Origin: Oscillospiraceae bacterium
Lineage (GTDB): Bacteria; Bacillota; Clostridia; Oscillospirales; Ruminococcaceae
DNA length: 64,000 bases
Assembly: GCA_017466865.1 (NCBI GenBank)
Contig: JAFTTI010000013.1
Span: 1-64,000 of the forward strand
Direction of reading: 5' to 3'
Shown: one piece after another, positions 35,403 through 45,466 of the stretch
Numbering within the stretch: position 1 is the stretch's first letter
Layout: every line of letters begins with the position of its first letter
Notes under the pieces: generated by a model
Databases searched by the model: none
Seen by the model: the letters and a program-made list of their open reading frames with translations, nothing else
Told to the model about the DNA's origin: nothing
Made by a program: the position numbers and the translations under genes

Positions 35403-35513
35403 TATCTTCAAAAATTTTCGTCAAATCCGTAATTAAATACTGTTTACAGTTAATATTTATTGGATAAAATTTCAGACTTTTCACGCAGATTTCACAGAAC
35501 AAAAAAGAAAAAC

Positions 35514-35531
35514 CGCAGAAATAAATCTGCG
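35514..35531 (-). terminator. ybaK terminator
   Basis: CGCAGA/TCTGCG with a 6-nt loop, extended by A-T pairs, followed on the minus strand by TTTTTCTTTTTTG. It lies just after the ybaK stop at 35539. Confidence 0.75.
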
Positions 35532-35538
35532 ATTTCTT

Positions 35539-36015
35539 TTATGTCAGATCCTTATATTCAAAGGGAATGATTTTATCTATATCAGAAGGGGATATTTCTA
35601 TCTGATAGCCTATCTTCCCTGCGCTGAAAAAAATCGTATCGAAAAGTATAGCTGTTTCGTCAAAAAATGTCTTGAAATACTTTTTCATTCCTATGGGAGA
35701 ACATCCGCCGTGAATGTATCCTGTAAGGGACAAAAGTTCCTTTGATTTGACCATGGAAATTGACTTTTCTCCCGCTGCTACTGCTGCTTTTTTAAGGTCA
35801 AGTTCTTTATCAACGGGAATTGCAAAAACATAATGTTCGCCTGATTTTCCGACGGTAACAAGTGTTTTGAAAACGCAGTCATAATCCTCGCCCAAAGCAT
35901 CGGCTACTTCTGTTCCCGAAACGGCACCTGTATCAAGATAACAATGACTTTTATACTCTATCTTTGCGGCATCAAGTATACGCATTACATTTGTTTTTTC
36001 TTCTTTTTTAGCCAT
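35539..36015 (-). CDS. ybaK: YbaK/EbsC family aminoacyl-tRNA deacylase
   Basis: 158 residues covering the whole YbaK domain, which hydrolyses mischarged Cys-tRNA(Pro). The conserved lysine lies in CVFKTLV (about 47-53). VFAIPVDKELDLKKAA and GYIHGGCSPIGMKK (Gly-Gly-xx-Pro-xG loop) are family motifs. It lies 14 nt after the acylphosphatase gene and probably shares its transcript. Confidence 0.88.
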   Translation of the reverse strand: MAKKEEKTNVMRILDAAKIEYKSHCYLDTGAVSGTEVADALGEDYDCVFKTLVTVGKSGEHYVFAIPVDKELDLKKAAVAAGEKSISMVKSKELLSLTGYIHGGCSPIGMKKYFKTFFDETAILFDTIFFSAGKIGYQIEISPSDIDKIIPFEYKDLT

Positions 36016-36029
36016 ATATTTACTCCGAT

Positions 36030-36395
36030 TTATCTATTGACTGCAAATTCTTTTTCTTCTGAATTTACATCAATATCTTCTGTTATTTTATTTGTTATTT
36101 TAATTCTTTTGAGTGATTCCATAAAAGAAACAAGAAAATCTATTTTTTCTCTGTTTCCCTGAACTTCAGCAAAAACATTTCCGTTTTCAAGATTTTCACA
36201 AAATCCTGTTAAACCAAGTCTTCTTGCAAGTTCTGAAAATTCGAGTCTGAACCCTATATTCTGAACTTTTCCGCTGAAAGTCATTCTCTTTCTTATTATA
36301 TCCGAATTTTCACTAAATTCAGGAATTTTTACATTCTTTACCTGATTTATGACATAGTTGTTTTTGAATTTACTGATTTTTTCTTTGATTCCCAT
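36030..36395 (-). CDS. acylphosphatase-domain protein
   Basis: 121 residues from the ATG at 36395 (AAAGAGG upstream). After an N-terminal extension of about 36 residues comes the acylphosphatase fold. The catalytic Arg is in GKVQNIGFRLEF and the catalytic Asn in LGLTGFCENLENGNVFAEVQG. Both key residues are present, so it may hydrolyse carboxyl-phosphate bonds. The usual V of GxVQGVGFR is I and the G is N. An open frame upstream to 36506 enters the ssrA 3' end and is not coding. Confidence 0.78.
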   Translation of the reverse strand: MGIKEKISKFKNNYVINQVKNVKIPEFSENSDIIRKRMTFSGKVQNIGFRLEFSELARRLGLTGFCENLENGNVFAEVQGNREKIDFLVSFMESLKRIKITNKITEDIDVNSEEKEFAVNR

Positions 36396-36427
36396 TTTTA
36401 TACCTCTTTTATGTCGAAAAACAAAAT

Positions 36428-36452
36428 AAAAAGTCGCAAAATGCGACTTTTT
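36428..36452 (-). terminator. ssrA terminator
   Basis: AAAAAGTCGCA (36428-36438) and TGCGACTTTTT (36442-36452) form an 11-bp stem, followed on the minus strand by TATTTTGTTTTT. It lies 8 nt beyond the tmRNA CCA end. Confidence 0.88.
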
Positions 36453-36460
36453 ATTTTTAA

Positions 36461-36815
36461 TGGTGGAGGCGAGGAGAATCGAACTCCTGTCCGAAAACCT
36501 ATTCATACAGTTTTCTCCGAGCGCAGTCTTTTATTTAAAATTCCCTCATCTTACCGCCAAAAGACAGGCTGAAAGACTCAGTAGTCCTCAATACCTCTGT
36601 AAAGCGAGGACGCTCTTTACAGATGTTCACCACTATTCGACGCCTGTTCCGATGCCGTGGTACTCATCGGGCAGACGCAGGCTTAAGTTAAGCAGCCTGG
36701 AGTTCGTAATTATTGTTAGCGTTTATATTTAAACACAATTACCGGTTTTATAGAGGTCCGATTCCTCTGCTCGCTTACCATACTTCAAAATCCCCGTCGA
36801 AACCTTTACGCCCCC
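36461..36815 (-). ncRNA. ssrA: transfer-messenger RNA (ssrA)
   Basis: A 355-nt tmRNA. The acceptor stem pairs GGGGGCG at the 5' end (36809-36815) with CGCCTCC before ACCA at 36461. The T arm GGAGTTCGATTCTCC and the 5' GTAAAGGTTTCGACGGGG are diagnostic. The tag frame starts with resume codon GCT at 36718-36720 and runs to TAA at 36688-36690, encoding ANNNYELQAA. The RNA begins 5 nt after the smpB stop, so it is probably cut from an smpB-ssrA transcript. Confidence 0.96.
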
Positions 36816-36820
36816 GTGAA

Positions 36821-37279
36821 TTATCTGAGACGCTCCTTAACGGAACGCTCAATTTCACGCTTGGCATCTCGTTTTGCGATATCTTCACGTTTATCGTGAA
36901 GTTTTTTACCCTTGCAAAGACCTATCTGGATTTTTACTCTTGAGTCCTTGAAATAAAGAGAAAGAGGAATAAGGGTCAGTCCCTCTTGCTTTACCTTACC
37001 AAAAAGAGAGTTGATTTCTTTTCTATGCATTAAAAGTCTTCTTACACGGAAGGGGTCTTTATTGAATATATTACCCTTTTCATAAGGAGATATATGCATT
37101 CCTTTGACAAAAAGTTCGCCGTTGTCTATAGAACACCAGCTGTCTTTTAAATTTACTCCGCCATTTCTGATGGATTTCACTTCTGTTCCGACAAGTTCTA
37201 TCCCTGCTTCAAAACTATCAAGTACAAAGTATTCATGTCTTGCCTGACGATTTTCAGATATTGTCTTGAGTGTTGCCAA
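36821..37279 (-). CDS. smpB: SsrA-binding protein SmpB
   Basis: 152 residues. It binds the tRNA-like domain of tmRNA and guides it to stalled ribosomes. SmpB motifs are clear: [48 protein letters not shown] and the basic C-terminal tail [15 protein letters not shown]. The start is TTG at 37279, preceded by GGGAGGTG. Promoter at 37318-37345. Its only partner gene, ssrA, follows directly. Confidence 0.96.
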   Translation of the reverse strand: MATLKTISENRQARHEYFVLDSFEAGIELVGTEVKSIRNGGVNLKDSWCSIDNGELFVKGMHISPYEKGNIFNKDPFRVRRLLMHRKEINSLFGKVKQEGLTLIPLSLYFKDSRVKIQIGLCKGKKLHDKREDIAKRDAKREIERSVKERLR

Positions 37280-37317
37280 GGGTAATTCACCTCCCGTTTT
37301 TCTTTTGGTAATATCAC

Positions 37318-37345
37318 ATTATACCACAATTAAAAAGTTTGTCAA
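37318..37345 (-). promoter_or_regulatory. smpB-ssrA promoter
   Basis: TTGACA (37340-37345), 16 nt, TATAAT (37318-37323) on the minus strand. Confidence 0.78.
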
Positions 37346-37357
37346 GGGGTAAAAAAT

Positions 37358-37386
37358 AAAAGCACCCGAAAGGTGCTTTTATTTTT
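37358..37386 (-). terminator. terminator of the CAP lipoprotein gene
   Basis: AAAAGCACC (37358-37366), loop CGAAA and GGTGCTTTT (37372-37380); on the minus strand TATTTTTTACC follows. It overlaps the very end of the gene region. Confidence 0.82.
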
Positions 37387-38197
37387 AGGGAATATATGTC
37401 AGGCCGCGACTGGTTTCTCCGAAAATAACATTTGTGTAATGGCTGTTATCAGGGCCTACGCATATAGCAACACCCATATAGTTATATCTCGGGTCGTCAA
37501 TAATTGCTTTATGTTTGGGCGAACCAAGAAGTTGTGTATTTACTGTATAACTCGGGCTGTATTTATCTTTTGTTCTTCCGGGATTCCACATTGTCTGGAC
37601 TTCTCCGTGCCAACGAAGCGATGTTCTTATTCCTACCTGAGCAAGTGCTGTATCATAATCTGTTCCGTCAGGTCTTTTATGGGCGAATAATGTCGGTAAT
37701 TCATCTGCACGAATCTGCGATGCGTTTGTTATATAAACGCTGTATTTACATTCCTGAAGTCCGTTTTTGACTCTGTATTCATTTATGAGTCTTGCTACCT
37801 CATCGCAATAGGCAATATATTCTGAAGGCGTCATTCTTTCGGGCAAAGTTGTTGCAACAGTTGTGGTAGTTGCAACAGTTGTAGTTGTTGCTACTGTGGT
37901 GGTAGTTTCAGGAACAGTTGTTGTGGTTTCAGGGGTTGTTGTTTCCTCTGTTGTAGTTGTTTCCGGAACTGTTGTAGTTGTTTCGGGAGTTGTGATTTCT
38001 TCAGTAGTTGCAACAGTTTCGGGAACAGTTGTTGTAGTTGCTACTGTTGTTTCTTCTGTTGCAACTGTTTCAATAAGAGTTGTTTCGGTAGTTGCTGTTG
38101 TAGTTGTTTCGGTTGACATATCGGGTTCTGTTTTATTGCAACCTGTAAACGCTGACAACATAGCTAAAACTGTTATCAAAGATAAAATCTTTTTCAT
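37385..38197 (-). CDS. secreted CAP-domain lipoprotein with Thr-rich linker
   Basis: 270 residues from the ATG at 38197 (GGAGGAATCTT upstream). A signal peptide ends in a lipobox-like FTGC, so Cys about 20 is the likely lipid anchor. About 95 residues of Thr/Val/Pro/Glu repeats (PETTTTVPETTTTEETTTP and variants) form a long surface stalk. The C-terminal about 130 residues are a CAP/SCP domain: EVARLINEYRVKNGLQEC, DELPTLFAHKRPDGTDY and HKAIIDDPRYNYMGVAICV. Bacterial CAP proteins are cell-surface proteins of unclear activity. Promoter at 38227-38255. Confidence 0.82.
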   Translation of the reverse strand: MKKILSLITVLAMLSAFTGCNKTEPDMSTETTTTATTETTLIETVATEETTVATTTTVPETVATTEEITTPETTTTVPETTTTEETTTPETTTTVPETTTTVATTTTVATTTTVATTLPERMTPSEYIAYCDEVARLINEYRVKNGLQECKYSVYITNASQIRADELPTLFAHKRPDGTDYDTALAQVGIRTSLRWHGEVQTMWNPGRTKDKYSPSYTVNTQLLGSPKHKAIIDDPRYNYMGVAICVGPDNSHYTNVIFGETSRGLTYIP

Positions 38198-38226
38198 AAG
38201 ATTCCTCCGTAAAATCATAATAACAG

Positions 38227-38255
38227 ATTATATCACAAAAGCTATTAAAAATCAA
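38227..38255 (-). promoter_or_regulatory. promoter of the CAP lipoprotein gene
   Basis: TTGATT (38250-38255), 17 nt, TATAAT (38227-38232), with a TGA extension, on the minus strand. Confidence 0.68.
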
Positions 38256-38260
38256 GACTA

Positions 38261-38289
38261 TTGAAAAATCACCTGAGTTATTGTATAAT
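38261..38289 (+). promoter_or_regulatory. rlmD promoter
   Basis: TTGAAA (38261-38266), 17 nt, TATAAT (38284-38289), divergent from the CAP gene promoter; AGAGGAATT precedes the rlmD ATG. Confidence 0.68.
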
Positions 38290-38323
38290 TAAGTAACTGA
38301 TTTTATTTAAAGAGGAATTTTTT

Positions 38324-39673
38324 ATGTTCAACAAAAATGATATTACAGAACTTAACATAACAGACATAACAGACGAAGGAAACGGCGTTGGAAAAGCCGA
38401 CGGAATCGCCGTTTTTGTTCCGTTTTCGGCAGTAGGCGACAAATTATCCGTTAAGATTGTAAAAACACAGAAAAGTTATGCTTACGGAATTATCGACAGG
38501 ATAATTACTCCATCTGAAAACAGAATTGAATCCAACTGCCCTGTTTTCAAGAAATGCGGTGGATGTTCTTTAAGGCATATTTCTTATAAATCGGAACTTT
38601 CTGTAAAAGACAATATGGTAAGAAATGCATTCAAAAGAATCGGTGGCGTTGAACCTACATTCGAAAAAATACTCGGTTGCGATGAAACGGATTATTACAG
38701 AAACAAAGCGCAGTATCCCGTAAGTAAAATAGACGGCAAAGCGGTTTTCGGATTTTATGCGCAGAGAAGTCACAGGGTTATTCCCTTTGCTGACTGCAGA
38801 TTACAGCCCGAAATCTTTGCGGAAATATCAAAAAAAGTTCTTGAAATTGCTGTTAAAAAAGGAATTTCTCCTTATGACGAAACAAGCAACACAGGGTTAC
38901 TTAGACACATATTTTTAAGACGCGGATACCATTCGGGCGAAATAATGCTTTGTCTTGTTGTAAGAAAGAATTGCATAAGAGAAATAAAATCACTTGCTAA
39001 TGAGATAATTCCGATTTACCCTGAAATAAAAACTGTTGTTATGAATATAAATCCCAATAAAACAAATGTAATTATGGGAAAAGAAACAGAGGCTATATAT
39101 GGCGATGGATTTATCTATGATGAAATGTGTGGCAACAAGATAAAACTCGCTCCTGAAGCCTTTTATCAGGTAAACACAAAACAGGCTGAAAGACTTTACG
39201 AAATAGCATCAGAGTATGCCGATTTAAAGGGTGATGAAACACTTTTAGACCTTTATTGCGGTGCGGGGACAATTGGTCTTTCAATGGCAAAAAAGGTAAA
39301 AAAACTGATAGGCGTTGAAATAATCCCTGAAGCAATAGAAAACGCAAAAGAAAATGCCATAAGAAACAAAATTGACAATGCTGAATTTATATGTGGTGAC
39401 GCGGGAAAGGTTGCATCAGAACTTATAGCAAAAGGAATCCGCCCTGATGTTATTGTTTTAGACCCTGCGAGAAAGGGTTGCGACAATGTTGCTTTAGATG
39501 CGATAATAAAAATGAACCCACAGAAAATAGTTTATATATCCTGCAACCCTGCAACCTGTGCGAGAGACCTTAAAATACTTTCTGAAAACGGATATAAAGC
39601 AGAAAAAGCAAGGGCCGTTGATATGTTCCCGAGGACAAATCATTGTGAGTGTGTTGTAAAACTTACGAAATAG
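38324..39673 (+). CDS. rlmD: 23S rRNA (uracil-1939-C5)-methyltransferase RlmD/RumA family
   Basis: 449 residues. An N-terminal TRAM domain (ITDEGNGVGKADGIAVFVP) is followed by the Fe-S cysteine cluster CPVFKKCGGC, with a further Cys in ADCRLQPE. The Rossmann core has SAM motif LLDLYCGAGTIGLSMAKKV. The catalytic motif is VYISCNPATCARDL, and LDPARKG and DMFPRTNHCECV are present. The enzyme makes m5U in RNA. Firmicutes homologues of this type may act on U747 or U1939, so the exact target is uncertain. Confidence 0.88.
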   Translation: MFNKNDITELNITDITDEGNGVGKADGIAVFVPFSAVGDKLSVKIVKTQKSYAYGIIDRIITPSENRIESNCPVFKKCGGCSLRHISYKSELSVKDNMVRNAFKRIGGVEPTFEKILGCDETDYYRNKAQYPVSKIDGKAVFGFYAQRSHRVIPFADCRLQPEIFAEISKKVLEIAVKKGISPYDETSNTGLLRHIFLRRGYHSGEIMLCLVVRKNCIREIKSLANEIIPIYPEIKTVVMNINPNKTNVIMGKETEAIYGDGFIYDEMCGNKIKLAPEAFYQVNTKQAERLYEIASEYADLKGDETLLDLYCGAGTIGLSMAKKVKKLIGVEIIPEAIENAKENAIRNKIDNAEFICGDAGKVASELIAKGIRPDVIVLDPARKGCDNVALDAIIKMNPQKIVYISCNPATCARDLKILSENGYKAEKARAVDMFPRTNHCECVVKLTK

Positions 39674-39688
39674 CGTAAATACGCATAT

Positions 39689-39737
39689 CCACGAATCGTA
39701 GAATCCGCTTTTATTCACCATTTTCTACTCTCCGTGG
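39689..39737. repeat. interrupted inverted repeat upstream of an XRE gene
   Basis: CCACG-AATC-GTAGAA (39689-39703) mirrors TTCTAC-TCTC-CGTGG (39723-39737): two paired blocks with a symmetric internal loop. It lies between rlmD and the XRE regulator gene and could be an operator or the rlmD terminator. There is no T-run, which favours an operator. Confidence 0.4.
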
Positions 39738-39790
39738 GTGTGATTCATGTAAAATCCATGCGATAATCAAATCAGAAAGGAGGCACAAAG

Positions 39791-40414
39791 ATGAATCAGA
39801 TTTTAATTGGAAAGTTCATCTCGTCTGAGAGAAAAAGAAAAGGATATACTCAGAAACAGTTAGCTGAAAAACTTGGTATCAGTGATAAGACTGTTTCAAA
39901 ATGGGAAACGGGAAACGGATTCCCCGAAGTTTCTTTGCTTATTCCTCTTTGCAGTGAACTTGACATTACTGTAAATGAACTTCTTTGTGGAGAAAGAGTT
40001 TCTGAAGAAGATTATATCAAGAAAGCGGAGGAAAATATGGTGAATATGATTAAGGAAAAAGAAGAAAACAGAAAAAAGATGATACCCACTGTCATAACAG
40101 GAGTTATCTCAACGGTTGCTTTTATTACATTGTTTCTTGTGGTATGTGTATACACAGATGTTATATCGACACCTGTAAAGGTATTACTGATACTCATCGC
40201 CTGTGCGATATTTGGTTTAGGTATATTTGTTGCAGCAGAAGGCGAAAGAACAATAGGCTATTATAAATGCAGGAAATGCGGAAAGCATTTTGTTCCGACG
40301 GTTTCTGAATACACATTTGGACCTCATATGATTACAACAAGGCACCTTAAGTGTCATCATTGTGGTAAGACCTCGTGGTGTAAAAAAGTTTTATCAAAAG
40401 ATGACGAAGAATAA
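39791..40414 (+). CDS. XRE-family regulator with membrane hairpin and zinc ribbon
   Basis: 207 residues, with AAAGGAGG before the ATG. The N-terminal HTH is canonical (KRKGYTQKQLAEKLGISDKTVSKWETG, about 14-40). Two membrane helices (about 97-145) follow, and a C-terminal zinc ribbon with two CxxC pairs (CRKCGKHF and CHHCGKTSWC). This is a common Clostridia architecture in which the membrane part may sense envelope state or anchor the regulator. The next gene encodes a small membrane protein and is probably its partner. Confidence 0.8.
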   Translation: MNQILIGKFISSERKRKGYTQKQLAEKLGISDKTVSKWETGNGFPEVSLLIPLCSELDITVNELLCGERVSEEDYIKKAEENMVNMIKEKEENRKKMIPTVITGVISTVAFITLFLVVCVYTDVISTPVKVLLILIACAIFGLGIFVAAEGERTIGYYKCRKCGKHFVPTVSEYTFGPHMITTRHLKCHHCGKTSWCKKVLSKDDEE

Positions 40415-40440
40415 ATTTTGAAACAAGAAGGGATAAACTG

Positions 40441-40659
40441 ATGAAAAAAGCGATTATTATAATTGTTGCAGTTATTGTTATGGCGATACTTTTAGTTCCT
40501 GTTCCATTACATCTAAAAGATGGCGGAACGGTTGTTTATCAGGCAATTTTATACAGCATTTCTGATGTTCACAGTTTAAATCCCGACAAGCCCGACGGAT
40601 ATGACGACGGAACAATTATAAAAATCCTTGGGTTTGAAATTTATAATAGCATAGAATAA
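40441..40659 (+). CDS. small membrane-anchored protein of unknown function
   Basis: 72 residues: an N-terminal membrane helix (about 4-22), then a short conserved-looking extracytoplasmic part, LHLKDGGTVVYQAILYSISDVH, with end KILGFEIYN. Small proteins with this pattern are frequent beside regulators in Clostridia, but I know no function. It starts 26 nt after the XRE gene. Confidence 0.62.
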   Translation: MKKAIIIIVAVIVMAILLVPVPLHLKDGGTVVYQAILYSISDVHSLNPDKPDGYDDGTIIKILGFEIYNSIE

Positions 40660-40661
40660 CA

Positions 40662-40697
40662 AAAAGGTCAGTAGTTTTCTACTGACCTTTTATTTTT
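40662..40697. terminator. bidirectional terminator
   Basis: AAAAGGTCAGTAG (40662-40674) and CTACTGACCTTTT (40679-40691) form a 13-bp stem with loop TTTT. A TATTTTT tail follows on the plus strand, and a TTGTTATTC tail on the minus strand. Confidence 0.88.
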
Positions 40698-41094
40698 ACC
40701 AGCCTTCTTTGCTGCGGTTGATTTCCTGAAAAACCTCATCAATTTCTTTCTGAGTGCGACCGCTATGGCGAAGATACTCTGTAAGAGTCTGTTTATAATT
40801 AGACATATCAATCATTGTTACATTGGGAAATTGCGAAAAATCAGGCATTGTAAGTTCGTCATCAGAAACATATTTTCTTCCGACCTTACGGACATTTTCG
40901 CAGTAGAAACAATCCTCTGTATATCTTGATGCTTCCTCGCTGGTCTGTGGAAAAGGCTCGGTATCAAGAGTTATCATTTCTTCTTTTGTTTCAAGATTTT
41001 TTATTCTTATCCCTTGTTCTTCTTTTCCCTCTATCTCTACAATTACATCTTTGAATTCGAGTTTATATCCGTTTATGGTAAAAACTTTTCTCAT
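40696..41094 (-). CDS. hypothetical protein
   Basis: 132 residues, with AAAAAGGGGAATT before the ATG. The N-terminal half looks like a small beta-rich domain (KVFTINGYKLEFKDVIVEIEG). The C-terminal half is helical (YKQTLTEYLRHSGRTQKEIDEVFQEI). A lone CFYC pair is present. There is no signal peptide or membrane helix. I do not recognise a family. It lies after the atp operon terminator and is probably transcribed alone. Confidence 0.6.
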   Translation of the reverse strand: MRKVFTINGYKLEFKDVIVEIEGKEEQGIRIKNLETKEEMITLDTEPFPQTSEEASRYTEDCFYCENVRKVGRKYVSDDELTMPDFSQFPNVTMIDMSNYKQTLTEYLRHSGRTQKEIDEVFQEINRSKEGW

Positions 41095-41114
41095 GATATG
41101 TAATTCCCCTTTTT

Positions 41115-41154
41115 ATAAAAAAGCTATGTGAATATATTTCTATTCACATAGCTT
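41115..41154 (-). terminator. terminator of the ATP synthase operon
   Basis: AAGCTATGTGAATA (41121-41134) and TATTCACATAGCTT (41141-41154) form a perfect 14-bp stem. On the minus strand TTTTTATAAAAAGG follows. It lies 10 nt after the atpC stop. Confidence 0.9.
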
Positions 41155-41163
41155 AATTATTAT

Positions 41164-41571
41164 TTACCGATTCTTGCTGACGCTGAGTCTGTTAAGTGCA
41201 CGCTTGAGTTTAAGCTGTGCCCTGTCAAATTCTACGCCACTTTTATGAATCTTTATTTTTTCTCTGGCATCTTCTTCGGAACGCTTAGCGTGTTCGACAT
41301 CTATTTCGTCTGCCCATTCAACCGCTGTTGCAAGGATAACAACGCCTTCTTTTGAAACCTTTAATGTTCCGCTTGAAACCGCTGCTACACGGAAGGTATT
41401 GTCTTTCATCTTAACCTTCAAAGGTCCTGCGGGAAGAACGGCCACATAGTCAATATGCTTTGCAAGAATTCCGACATCGCCGACTGTTGTTCTGACTATG
41501 ACATTTTCTGTTTCATCATCAAAAAACAGTTTCTGAGGAGTAATTACTTTCAGCCTGAAAGTTGCTGACAT
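41164..41571 (-). CDS. atpC: ATP synthase F1 epsilon subunit
   Basis: 135 residues. N-terminal beta-sandwich (FRLKVITPQKLFFDDETENV, VGDVGILAKHIDYVAVLPAG) and C-terminal helical hairpin ending in LKRALNRLSVSK. It couples F1 to the c-ring and may inhibit hydrolysis. GGAGG is 7 nt before the ATG. Last gene of the operon, 12 nt after atpD. Confidence 0.95.
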   Translation of the reverse strand: MSATFRLKVITPQKLFFDDETENVIVRTTVGDVGILAKHIDYVAVLPAGPLKVKMKDNTFRVAAVSSGTLKVSKEGVVILATAVEWADEIDVEHAKRSEEDAREKIKIHKSGVEFDRAQLKLKRALNRLSVSKNR

Positions 41572-41583
41572 AGTTATTCCTCC

Positions 41584-42987
<1,404 letters not shown>

Positions 42988-43006
42988 TCAACTCCTTAAA
43001 TCTGAG

Positions 43007-43879
43007 TTAGTTTTGAACCTGAGCACCGCCGACTATTTCAGTTATTTCCTGAGTGATAGATGCCTGACGCGCTCTGTTATAAACAAGTTGTAATTCTCCT
43101 ATAATTTCACCTGCGTTATCCGAAGCAGATTCCATCGCTGTTCGTCTTGCCGCCTGTTCTGCTGCAAAACTGTCAACAACGGCACCGAAAAGTATTCCCG
43201 AAATGTATCTTGGAACGATACTATCGAAAACCGCTTCTGCCGAAGGTTCGTATTCGGTAAGGCTTGTTGCCTTTCCGTCATGTCTGTTCTTATCAACTTC
43301 AAGCGGAAGAAGAACATAAGATTTGGGTTCCTGTGTGAGTGTATTGAGGAAAGAAGTATAGAAAAGTTCTATACTGTCGCAAAGACCGTTTGAATAATGA
43401 CCCATTATTGTATCGACAATATCGGATGCATCGTAAATATCCATTCCCTCAGCGATTTCTGAATATTTCGCTCTTACTGTGAATTCACGCTTTTCAAAAT
43501 ATTCAACCGATTTTTTGCCTATTGCGACTATTTCAACGGTTTTTCCTGTTTCAGAAATTTCTTTCGCCCTGCGGTAAGCAAGTTTTAAGATATTTGAGTT
43601 AAAACCGCCCGCAAGTCCTCTGTCACCCGCGATAACAATCATAAGAACTGTTCTTATCTCACGCTTTTTTGTGTATACAGATGAAAATTCGGGAGCATTT
43701 TTACTGATTTCACACATCGTTTCATAGAGAGTGTCAAAGAAAAGTCTTGCATTATCTGCTCTTTCCTTTGCTTTTCTGAGCTTTGACGATGCTACAAGCT
43801 GCATAGCCTTTGTTATCTGCATTGTTGATTCAATGCTCTTGATACGCCGCTTGATGTCTTTCATATTAGACGCTGCCAT
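43007..43879 (-). CDS. atpG: ATP synthase F1 gamma subunit
   Basis: 290 residues, the central rotor stalk. N-terminal coil MKDIKRRIKSIESTMQITKA, the middle VIAGDRGLAGGFNSNIL and the C-terminal coil YNRARQASITQEITEIVGGA are typical. GAGGTG precedes the ATG. Confidence 0.97.
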   Translation of the reverse strand: MAASNMKDIKRRIKSIESTMQITKAMQLVASSKLRKAKERADNARLFFDTLYETMCEISKNAPEFSSVYTKKREIRTVLMIVIAGDRGLAGGFNSNILKLAYRRAKEISETGKTVEIVAIGKKSVEYFEKREFTVRAKYSEIAEGMDIYDASDIVDTIMGHYSNGLCDSIELFYTSFLNTLTQEPKSYVLLPLEVDKNRHDGKATSLTEYEPSAEAVFDSIVPRYISGILFGAVVDSFAAEQAARRTAMESASDNAGEIIGELQLVYNRARQASITQEITEIVGGAQVQN

Positions 43880-43921
43880 TTAGATTTTCACCTCAATTTC
43901 AAAGTTAAAGTAAAGAAAGTT

Positions 43922-45439
43922 TTATGAATGTGTTGAAATGAATTTAGAAACAAATTCGCTGAGCGCTGTTTTTATTTCTTCTTCAATTTCGGGTGTTATA
44001 TCTTTCTTTTCTTTAAGCCCTGATATGATATCGGGGTGAGTTGTATCAACAAATTCAAAAAGTTCTTCTTCAAATTCAGCAACAGATGATGTCGGAATTG
44101 AATGGAGATAGTTATTTGTTACGGCATAGATAATAAGAACCTGATGTTCAACTGTAAGAGGTGAATTTCTTCCCTGCTTTAAAACTTCAACTACTCTTTC
44201 ACCTCTTGCAAGGCTTGCCTTTGTATCGGCATCAAGGTCTGAACCGAACTGTGAGAACGCCTGAAGTTCACGATACTGAGAGTAAGTAAGTTTGAGTGAA
44301 CCTGAAACCTTCTTCATAGCCTTTATCTGTGCGTTACCGCCAACTCGTGATACAGAGATACCGGGGTTAACGGCAGGTCTTACACCTGAGTTGAAAAGGT
44401 CGGTTTCGAGGAATATCTGTCCGTCTGTGATAGAAATAACATTTGTAGGGATATAGGCAGAAACGTCTCCTGCCTGAGTTTCGATAATAGGAAGCGCTGT
44501 AAGAGAACCTCCACCGTAATCTTCATTGAGGTTACAAGCTCTTTCAAGAAGTCTTGAATGGAGATAGAATACATCTCCGGGATAAGCTTCACGTCCGGGT
44601 GGGCGCTTGAGAAGGAGTGAGAGTGCACGATATGCAACTGCGTGTTTTGAAAGGTCATCATAAACGCAGAGAACATCTTTTCCCTTTGACATGAAGTATT
44701 CACCCATAGCACAACCTGCGTAAGGAGCGATATACTGAAGGGGTGCGAGTTCTGATGCTGTTGCTGAAACGACGATTGTATAATCCATAGCGCCGTTTTT
44801 GGCAAGTGTTTCAACAACATTTGCAACTGTTGAACGCTTCTGTCCTATTGCAACATAGATACAGATTACATCTTTATCCTTCTGGTTGATGATTGTATCA
44901 AGGGCGATTGCAGTTTTACCTGTCTGACGGTCACCGATGATAAGTTCACGCTGACCTCTTCCGATAGGAATCATAGAGTCTATCGCCTTAATGCCTGTCT
45001 GGAGAGGAACATTAACTGATTTTCTTGTAATGATACCGGGAGCGATCTGCTCTATAGGTCTTGTTTCTGTTGTAAGGATAGGGCCTTTACCGTCTATCGC
45101 CTGTCCGAGTGAGTTTACTACTCTTCCGAGAAGTTCATCTCCAACGGGAACAGAAACGATTTTTCCTGTACGCTTTACTGTATCGCCTTCCTTGATGCCT
45201 GTATCGTCACCGAGCATAACCGCACCGACGAATTCCTGTTCAAGGTTTAAAGCCATACCATAAACGCCGTTTGAGAACTCGAGAAGTTCGTTTGACATAC
45301 ACTTCTCAAGCCCATGGATATTTGCAATACCGTCGCCGACTGTAACTACTGTTCCGATGTCGGTATTTTCAATCTTATTACTGTAATTCTTGATCTGTTC
45401 TTTAATAAGACCGGTAATTTCATCTGGGCGCAAATTCAA
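43922..45439 (-). CDS. atpA: ATP synthase F1 alpha subunit
   Basis: 505 residues. P-loop GDRQTGKTA, the non-catalytic site partner of beta. The N-terminus [18 protein letters not shown] is standard. I chose the TTG at 45439 because AAAGGTG lies 8 nt upstream and because it gives the normal N-terminus. The GTG three codons earlier overlaps the ribosome binding site. Confidence 0.95.
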   Translation of the reverse strand: MNLRPDEITGLIKEQIKNYSNKIENTDIGTVVTVGDGIANIHGLEKCMSNELLEFSNGVYGMALNLEQEFVGAVMLGDDTGIKEGDTVKRTGKIVSVPVGDELLGRVVNSLGQAIDGKGPILTTETRPIEQIAPGIITRKSVNVPLQTGIKAIDSMIPIGRGQRELIIGDRQTGKTAIALDTIINQKDKDVICIYVAIGQKRSTVANVVETLAKNGAMDYTIVVSATASELAPLQYIAPYAGCAMGEYFMSKGKDVLCVYDDLSKHAVAYRALSLLLKRPPGREAYPGDVFYLHSRLLERACNLNEDYGGGSLTALPIIETQAGDVSAYIPTNVISITDGQIFLETDLFNSGVRPAVNPGISVSRVGGNAQIKAMKKVSGSLKLTYSQYRELQAFSQFGSDLDADTKASLARGERVVEVLKQGRNSPLTVEHQVLIIYAVTNNYLHSIPTSSVAEFEEELFEFVDTTHPDIISGLKEKKDITPEIEEEIKTALSEFVSKFISTHS

Positions 45440-45466
45440 TTTGTTCACACCTTTCGGTTTTAAAAT

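Noticed and set aside
37863-38264. Plus-strand open frame rich in Val and Ser
   Set aside because: It is the antisense of the Thr-rich linker of the CAP lipoprotein; it has no ribosome binding site and only reflects the repeat.
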